Assembly: GCF_002868735.1 (NCBI RefSeq)
Contig: NZ_CP025613.1
Span: forward strand, 620,001 to 684,000
DNA length: 64,000 nt
From: Niveispirillum cyanobacteriorum
GTDB lineage: Bacteria > Pseudomonadota > Alphaproteobacteria > Azospirillales > Azospirillaceae
Reading direction: 5' to 3'
Made by a program: the position numbers and the translations under genes. Each line of letters begins with the position of its first letter. Positions within the stretch are counted from its first letter, which is position 1. Under the pieces are notes generated by a model that saw only the letters and a list, made by a program, of their open reading frames with translations, was not told where the DNA came from and made no database searches. Shown piece after piece: positions 59,638 to 64,000 of this stretch.

Positions 59638-60348
59638 ATGATTAACGAAAAAGGCGGGCGTGCAGTAAAACCGGCGAAGCGGACACGTCTTCCCGCTGCC
59701 GAACGGCGCGCGCAGATCCTGACCGTGGCCCGTGACCTGTTCGTGACGCAGGGGTTTGAGCATGCCAGCATGCGCCGCATCGCCGATGCTGCCGGCATTA
59801 CGCCCACCGCCATCTACGACCATTTCGCAGACAAGGAAGCGCTGCTGACCGCCATCGCTGCGGATTTCTTCGATGGTCTGGTGGCGGCCATGACGGTGCC
59901 GCCCGATGCGGCGACCGATCCGTTGGGCCTGCTGCGGCAATTGATGATCAATTATGTGCGCTATGGGCTGGCACATCCCAATGAGTACCGGCTGGTCTTC
60001 ATGACCAGCCTGTCACGCTTCGTGCCCACGCTGGGCCATCGCGGCCTGCCCTGCTCCGGCGTGGTGCCGGCGGAGGTGGCGCAGAAAACCGTCAAGGCCA
60101 TGCATTCCTTCGGCATCTTGCAGACCGGGATTGAGCGGCTGGTCGCCGCCGGCCTGCTGCGCGCCGACGACCCGGAAGGCTTTGCAGACAGCGTCTGGGC
60201 CATGGGCCACGGTATTGTCTCCCTGGTCATCACCAAGGGCGACAGCAACTTCACCCCCATCGACCGCTGGATCGATACATCCATCGGGATATTGATGGAG
60301 GGGATGCGGCCGCGTTACTCGACCCCGCCCCCCACCTCTTCCAGATAG
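59638..60348 (+). CDS. TetR/AcrR-family repressor of the RND pump
   Basis: A 236-residue TetR regulator. The helix-turn-helix region is ARDLFVTQGFEHASMRRIAD, AAGITPTAIYDHFADKEALL. The C-terminal ligand domain contains a TetR_C WHG-like segment (YVRYGLAHPNEYRLVFMTSL). It is divergent from the adaptor-pump operon, the standard arrangement for local repressors such as AcrR or TtgR, and the intergenic inverted repeat is its likely operator. Its 3' end overlaps the convergent gamma-carbonic anhydrase gene by 34 bp. The ATG at 59638 is used. Confidence 0.92.
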   Translation: MINEKGGRAVKPAKRTRLPAAERRAQILTVARDLFVTQGFEHASMRRIADAAGITPTAIYDHFADKEALLTAIAADFFDGLVAAMTVPPDAATDPLGLLRQLMINYVRYGLAHPNEYRLVFMTSLSRFVPTLGHRGLPCSGVVPAEVAQKTVKAMHSFGILQTGIERLVAAGLLRADDPEGFADSVWAMGHGIVSLVITKGDSNFTPIDRWIDTSIGILMEGMRPRYSTPPPTSSR

Positions 60349-60863
60349 ACCTTCGCCATTTCCGCATAATGCGGGGCGATGGACATCTGCATTCGGATGT
60401 CGTCCTCGGTCAGGGGGCGCAGGAACTTCGCAGGGCTGCCGCCCCACAACTCACCGGCCTTCACCCGTTTGCCCGGCGTGACCAGGGCACCGGCGGCGAC
60501 CATAGCGCCTGCCTCCACCACGGCCCCATCCATGACGCAGGCCTTCATCCCAATGAACGCCCCATCTTCCACCACGCACCCATGCAACAGGGCCAGATGG
60601 CCGACGGTGACATTGTCACCGATGGTCGTGCTGAACCGTTCACGGGTGCAGTGGACGACGCTGCCGTCCTGGATGTTGCTGTTACGGCCGATGCGGATGG
60701 CATTGACGTCACCACGAATGGTGACGCCGAACCACAGGTTTGTCCCAGCCCCGATCTCGACATCGCCGATGACGGTAGCATTAGCCAGGAACACCGACGG
60801 GTCGATGATGGGCAGCTTGCCCTTGAAGGGCAGGATGGTGGGGATGGGGCGCGTATGGATCAC
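60315..60863 (-). CDS. gamma-carbonic-anhydrase-family hexapeptide protein
   Basis: A 182-residue left-handed beta-helix protein. The hexapeptide rungs run through VFLANATVIGDVEIGAGTNL, TIRGDVNAIRIGRNSNIQDG, SVVHCT and TVGHLALLHGCVVEDGAFIG. The three zinc/iron-ligand histidines (VVHC, GHLALLHG) are all present. The family includes archaeal carbonic anhydrase Cam and bacterial YrdA/PaaY; many members have no proven activity. Its GTG start overlaps the argC stop (GTGA), so it is translationally coupled to argC, an unusual but compact pairing. Confidence 0.9.
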   Translation of the reverse strand: MIHTRPIPTILPFKGKLPIIDPSVFLANATVIGDVEIGAGTNLWFGVTIRGDVNAIRIGRNSNIQDGSVVHCTRERFSTTIGDNVTVGHLALLHGCVVEDGAFIGMKACVMDGAVVEAGAMVAAGALVTPGKRVKAGELWGGSPAKFLRPLTEDDIRMQMSIAPHYAEMAKVYLEEVGGGVE

Positions 60864-61921
60864 GGGAACACCGGAACCACGTCCAGGCCCAACGTCTCGT
60901 CAAACCCGTTCATGATGTTGAAATTCTGTACGGCCTGACCCGAGGCACCCTTCATCAGATTGTCGATGACGGAGACCAGGATGGCACGGCCCGGAATACG
61001 GTCGGCAAAGACATTGATGAGCGACAGGTTGGACCCGGCGACATGGCGCGTCTGCGGGCCGACACCGGGGGCCAGCACCTTCACGAACGCCTCTCCCGCA
61101 TAGGCCTTTTCCAGGCTGGTGCGCAGGGAAGCGACATCCACACCATCCTTCAGGCGGACATAGGTGGTGGCCATCATGCCCCGGTTCATGGGGATCAGGT
61201 GCGGGGTGAAGGCGATGCGGATATCGCCACGACCGGCGGCCCAACCCAGGCCCTGCTCAATCTCCGGTGCGTGACGGTGCGAGGCGATGCCATAGGCATG
61301 CATGCCTTCCGCCACCTCGCAATAAAGGCTCCCCTGCTTGGCATCGCGGCCCGCACCCGACACGCCCGACTTGGCATCGATAATGATGTCATCGGCGGAA
61401 ATCAGGCCATCCTTCAGCAGCGGTAGCAGCGGCAGCAGCGATGCCGTGGGATAGCAGCCGGGATTTGCGACCAGCCGGGCCGTAGCCACCTGTTCGCGCG
61501 CCACCTCCGACAGGCCATAGACGGCGGTTTCCTGCAGGTCCACGGCCTTGTGCGCGTGGCCATACCATTCGGCATAGGTGTCGACATTGAACAGCCGGAA
61601 ATCCGCCGACAGATCACAGACACGGACATGGGCGGGCAGACCGGCGATCACCTCCTGCGTGGTACCATGCGGCAGGCCGCAGAAGACGAAATCCACATCG
61701 TCCCAGTTCACATCGGCGATCTTGGTCAGGGCCGGCAGGTCATAGGGAGCCAGATGGGGGAACACGTCGGCTACCGGCTTGCCGGCTGCACGCTCCCCCG
61801 TCAGCGCCGTGATTCGGACACGTGGATGGCGCAGAAGCAATCGCATCAGCTCGGCACCCGTATAGCCGGAAGCGCCCAGAATGGCGACGCGGACGGGGGT
61901 GAAGGCGGAAGCGGTGCTCAT
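60860..61921 (-). CDS. argC: N-acetyl-gamma-glutamyl-phosphate reductase
   Basis: A 353-residue arginine biosynthetic enzyme. The N-terminal Rossmann motif is VAILGASGYTGAELMRLLLR. The catalytic Cys 156 is in LVANPGCYPTASLLPLLPLL, the family signature, and HRHAPEIEQGL holds the active-site His. It reduces N-acetylglutamyl phosphate to the semialdehyde with NADPH. Length matches type-1 ArgC. It lies between a GNAT gene 52 bp upstream and a coupled carbonic-anhydrase-like gene. Confidence 0.96.
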   Translation of the reverse strand: MSTASAFTPVRVAILGASGYTGAELMRLLLRHPRVRITALTGERAAGKPVADVFPHLAPYDLPALTKIADVNWDDVDFVFCGLPHGTTQEVIAGLPAHVRVCDLSADFRLFNVDTYAEWYGHAHKAVDLQETAVYGLSEVAREQVATARLVANPGCYPTASLLPLLPLLKDGLISADDIIIDAKSGVSGAGRDAKQGSLYCEVAEGMHAYGIASHRHAPEIEQGLGWAAGRGDIRIAFTPHLIPMNRGMMATTYVRLKDGVDVASLRTSLEKAYAGEAFVKVLAPGVGPQTRHVAGSNLSLINVFADRIPGRAILVSVIDNLMKGASGQAVQNFNIMNGFDETLGLDVVPVFP

Positions 61922-61973
61922 CTTACTGCGATCTCCTGGTCAAAGATGGGTGCCCCACACTGGCACCCGTCCG

Positions 61974-62435
61974 TTACAAATACAGCTTCATGCCCTCATG
62001 CGAAGCATCAAAGCCAAGGCGCTGGTAGAACCTGTGCGCATCGGTCCGCCGCTTGTCGGTGGTCAGCTGCACCATGCCGCAACCACGGGCGCGGGCCATA
62101 TCCAGGCAATTTTCGATCAGAATGGCACCCAGCCCCTTGGAGCGCAGATTGGACGCCACCCGCACCGCCTCAATGGTGCAGCGACGCATACCCTTGCGGC
62201 CAAGGCCCCGCGCATAGTTCAGCTGCGCCATGCCCACCACACGACCATCCAGGTCCAAAATCAGGATTTCGGCATTGGGGTCCAGGATGATCTCATCCCA
62301 CGCCTCGTAATAGGGCTCCAGGTCAGCGGCCCCTTCCCGCCCCTGGCCCAGCATGTCGTCGGTCAGCAGCGCAACCATCTCCGGCACGTCGCGGCGCTGC
62401 GCCACACGGACCACGACATCATCCTTGATCGACAT
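61974..62435 (-). CDS. GNAT-family N-acetyltransferase
   Basis: A 153-residue GNAT. The core has VVGMAQLNYARGL, then the acetyl-CoA-binding loop VASNLRSKGLGAILIENCLD (R/Q-x-x-G-x-G/A type), and ends RRTDAHRFYQRLGFDASHEG, the usual alpha4-beta7 signature. The substrate is unknown. It is transcribed toward argC, 52 bp upstream, raising the possibility of a link to N-acetylated arginine intermediates, but this family is too generic to conclude that. Confidence 0.88.
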   Translation of the reverse strand: MSIKDDVVVRVAQRRDVPEMVALLTDDMLGQGREGAADLEPYYEAWDEIILDPNAEILILDLDGRVVGMAQLNYARGLGRKGMRRCTIEAVRVASNLRSKGLGAILIENCLDMARARGCGMVQLTTDKRRTDAHRFYQRLGFDASHEGMKLYL

Positions 62436-62581
62436 GCATTCCCCCTGAAAGCCAGAGTGCCATCATAGAGCGCAAGGGGGCGGGATCGAACCTATTTCGC
62501 ACGTTGGCTGCGGTTGAAAAAGAAAGGCGCCACACCTGATTACAGTTAATTGCAACCAGACATGACGCCTTCTCATTCTTT

Positions 62582-62618
62582 CGTGGCTGAAGGGGACGGA
62601 TAGGCCGTCCCCGCCACG
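62582..62618 (+). other. long stem-loop immediately before a Shine-Dalgarno
   Basis: CGTGGC-TGAA-GGGGACGG-ATAGG-CCGTCCCC-GCCACG forms two stacked perfect stems with a 4-nt bulge. The GGAGGAGG ribosome site follows at once. It may control the small gene at 62630 or act as part of a small RNA. Confidence 0.5.
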
Positions 62619-62629
62619 GAGGAGGTAGG

Positions 62630-62707
62630 ATGGTCAGACATCCGAAAACCCTCCGCCTGCATCTCCGGTTTCTGGGCGTTACCCTGAAGCTGGAGATTTG
62701 CTGGTAG
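62630..62707 (+). CDS. possible 25-residue small protein or leader peptide
   Basis: A short reading frame, MVRHPKTLRLHLRFL then GVTLKLEICW, has a near-perfect Shine-Dalgarno (GGAGGAGG, five bases before the ATG). It is bracketed by strong hairpins at 62582-62618 and 62716-62745. The peptide is basic with alternating hydrophobic residues. I do not recognise it. It lies in a 449-bp gap between the GNAT gene and the MFS gene, where no other gene is seen. Confidence 0.4.
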   Translation: MVRHPKTLRLHLRFLGVTLKLEICW

Positions 62708-62715
62708 GAAGGAAT

Positions 62716-62745
62716 GTCCTGGCGGTGTTCGCGCACCGTCAGGAC
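62716..62745 (+). other. 12-bp hairpin after the small reading frame
   Basis: GTCCTGGCGGTG/CACCGTCAGGAC pairs over 12 positions with one G-U pair and a TTCGCG loop. No T-run follows, so it is not a classic terminator. Confidence 0.5.
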
Positions 62746-62884
62746 GCCTCCACATATACGCGAAATCACCCCGCCTTTCAACGCCACTACCGCGCGCGGC
62801 CCAGCGTTGCAGGAAGCGCCCTTAACGGATCGCAAGGCCGGGGCGCATAGTTTCCGCCTGTCGCCCGTCACCTGCCCCGGTCCC

Positions 62885-64000
62885 ATGTCCGACGCTTCCC
62901 CGGTCGATCAGCCGACCAGCCCCTTCGCCTATACCCCCTATCGGCTTTACTGGTTTGCCCGCATCTGCGCCATTCTGGCGTTGCAGATGCAGATCGTCGC
63001 CACCGGCTGGCGCGTCTATGACGTTTCGGGCAGTGCCATGGCGTTGGGCTTCATCGGGCTAGCGGAGTTTCTGCCCTCCATCCTTCTGGTCCTGGTCACC
63101 GGCCATGTCGCCGACCGGTTCGACCGGCGGCGCGTGATCAACGTCTGCCAGGGGCTGGAAATCGTCGCCATGCTGGTACTGTGGCTGGCGCTCTGGGATG
63201 ATAATACAAAGGCGCTGTGGCCGGCCTTCCTGTCGGTCACCATCCTGGGAACCGCCCGCGCGTTTGAGATGCCAGCGGCGGCATCGCTGGTCCCCAATCT
63301 AATCCCGCCCGCCATCTTCCCGCGCGCGGTGGCGCTGAATTCATCGGCTTGGCAAGGGGCCTCCATTGTCGGGCCGGCGCTGGGCGGGCTGCTTTATGGC
63401 TTTATCGGCCATTGGGTTTTCGCGCTGTGCGCCCTGTTGTTCATGGTCGCCTTCATTCTGGTCCGGTTCATCAAGCTTCCGCCCAAGTCAACGCCGGCGG
63501 CGGTGAAGAAGGTCAGCCTGGAAACCCTGTTCGCGGGCTTCCGCTTCATCTGGAGCAAGCCCATCGTACTGGGCGCCATCTCACTGGACCTATTTGCGGT
63601 GCTGCTGGGCGGCGCGACGGCGCTGCTGCCAGTGCTGGCCAAGGACCAGTTCGATGCTGGCCCCGTCATGGCCGGCATCCTGCGCGCTGCCCCGTCGGTC
63701 GGTGCGCTGGTGACAGGGCTGATCCTGGCCTTCTGGCCCGTGCGGCGGCGGGTGGGCCGGGTGCTGTTCGTCTGCGTCGCGGCCTTCGGTGTGGGCACCA
63801 TCATCTTCGGGTCCACGACATCCGCCGTCGTGGCCGGCATCGCTCTGATCGTCATGGGCGCGGTGGATATGGTCAGCGTCTTCATCCGCCAGTCGCTGGT
63901 GCAATTGGAAACGCCCGATGACATGCGCGGCCGCGTCAGCGCCGTTAGCAGCCTGTTCATCGGCGCATCCAACCAGTTGGGCGAGTTTGAAAGCGGCCTG
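62885..64000 (+). CDS. MFS transporter, EntS/MFS_3-like (372 codons; runs off the right edge)
   Basis: An open frame of 372 codons to the window edge starts MSDASPVDQPTSPFAYTPYR. Membrane helices alternate with short loops. The MFS motif A region is GHVADRFDRRRVINVC after helix 2, and ATALLPVLAKDQF lies in the second half. The layout matches the MFS_3 group, which includes the enterobactin exporter EntS and many multidrug or macrolide-type exporters. About 30-60 C-terminal residues are expected beyond the edge. No siderophore genes are adjacent, so substrate is open. Confidence 0.88.
   Translation, partial: MSDASPVDQPTSPFAYTPYRLYWFARICAILALQMQIVATGWRVYDVSGSAMALGFIGLAEFLPSILLVLVTGHVADRFDRRRVINVCQGLEIVAMLVLWLALWDDNTKALWPAFLSVTILGTARAFEMPAAASLVPNLIPPAIFPRAVALNSSAWQGASIVGPALGGLLYGFIGHWVFALCALLFMVAFILVRFIKLPPKSTPAAVKKVSLETLFAGFRFIWSKPIVLGAISLDLFAVLLGGATALLPVLAKDQFDAGPVMAGILRAAPSVGALVTGLILAFWPVRRRVGRVLFVCVAAFGVGTIIFGSTTSAVVAGIALIVMGAVDMVSVFIRQSLVQLETPDDMRGRVSAVSSLFIGASNQLGEFESGL

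Overview
The window is GC-rich (about 65% by eye), densely coded DNA from what is most likely an alphaproteobacterium. TonB-dependent receptors paired with flavin halogenases, Tat-exported oxidoreductases, Fur-like 7-1-7 boxes, a DctABD system and a photoactive yellow protein all fit the Azospirillaceae (Niveispirillum/Azospirillum relatives). That placement is inference; no rRNA is present to test it.

Region by region. (1) 1-13.2 kb: a probable xyloglucan-utilisation locus. It holds a divergent GH29 alpha-L-fucosidase (cut at the left edge), GH3 beta-glucosidase, TonB-dependent receptor, flavin-dependent halogenase, GH35 beta-galactosidase, GH31 alpha-xylosidase lipoprotein with a PA14-like insert, and an SGNH esterase. 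Two operator-like palindromes lie between fucosidase and GH3. (2) 13.2-15.9 kb: VOC protein, PAS protein, TPR lipoprotein, bacterioferritin-associated ferredoxin and an internally deleted IS30-type element. (3) 15.9-21.4 kb: a photoactive yellow protein gene with an unusually compact p-coumarate ligase-like gene and an alpha/beta hydrolase, downstream of the glutathione-dependent formaldehyde genes adhC-fghA and a divergent LysR gene. (4) 21.5-27.7 kb: a hybrid histidine kinase, a lysine/aminoadipate catabolic pair with an Lrp regulator, and two of the three expected subunits of a xanthine-dehydrogenase-type enzyme. (5) 27.9-35.8 kb: S9 peptidase, GST, a three-domain PNPOx/reductase/ferredoxin fusion, SnoaL-like protein, LysR and a type-B carboxylesterase.

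(6) 35.9-40.2 kb: dgoK-dgoA plus a FadR-type GntR regulator (galactonate pathway). They are preceded by a 15-bp palindrome nearly identical to one in the fucosidase/GH3 intergenic region, so sugar release and galactonate catabolism may share a regulator. A Tat-exported bicovalent-flavin oxidoreductase follows on the other strand. (7) 40.2-45.9 kb: DctD, DctB and DctA, with a sigma-54 promoter and an upstream dyad in front of dctA. (8) 46.0-48.0 kb: an AT-rich island with one pentapeptide-repeat membrane protein, bracketed by REP-like palindromes. (9) 48.1-64.0 kb: RhlE-type helicase, pyruvate kinase, Crp-family regulator, DUF502 membrane protein, multicopper oxidase, a TetR-controlled RND pump, argC with a gamma-carbonic anhydrase and a GNAT gene, a possible 25-codon gene inside hairpins, and an MFS transporter cut at the right edge.

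I saw no rRNA, tRNA, CRISPR array or complete prophage, but tRNA detection by eye is unreliable.
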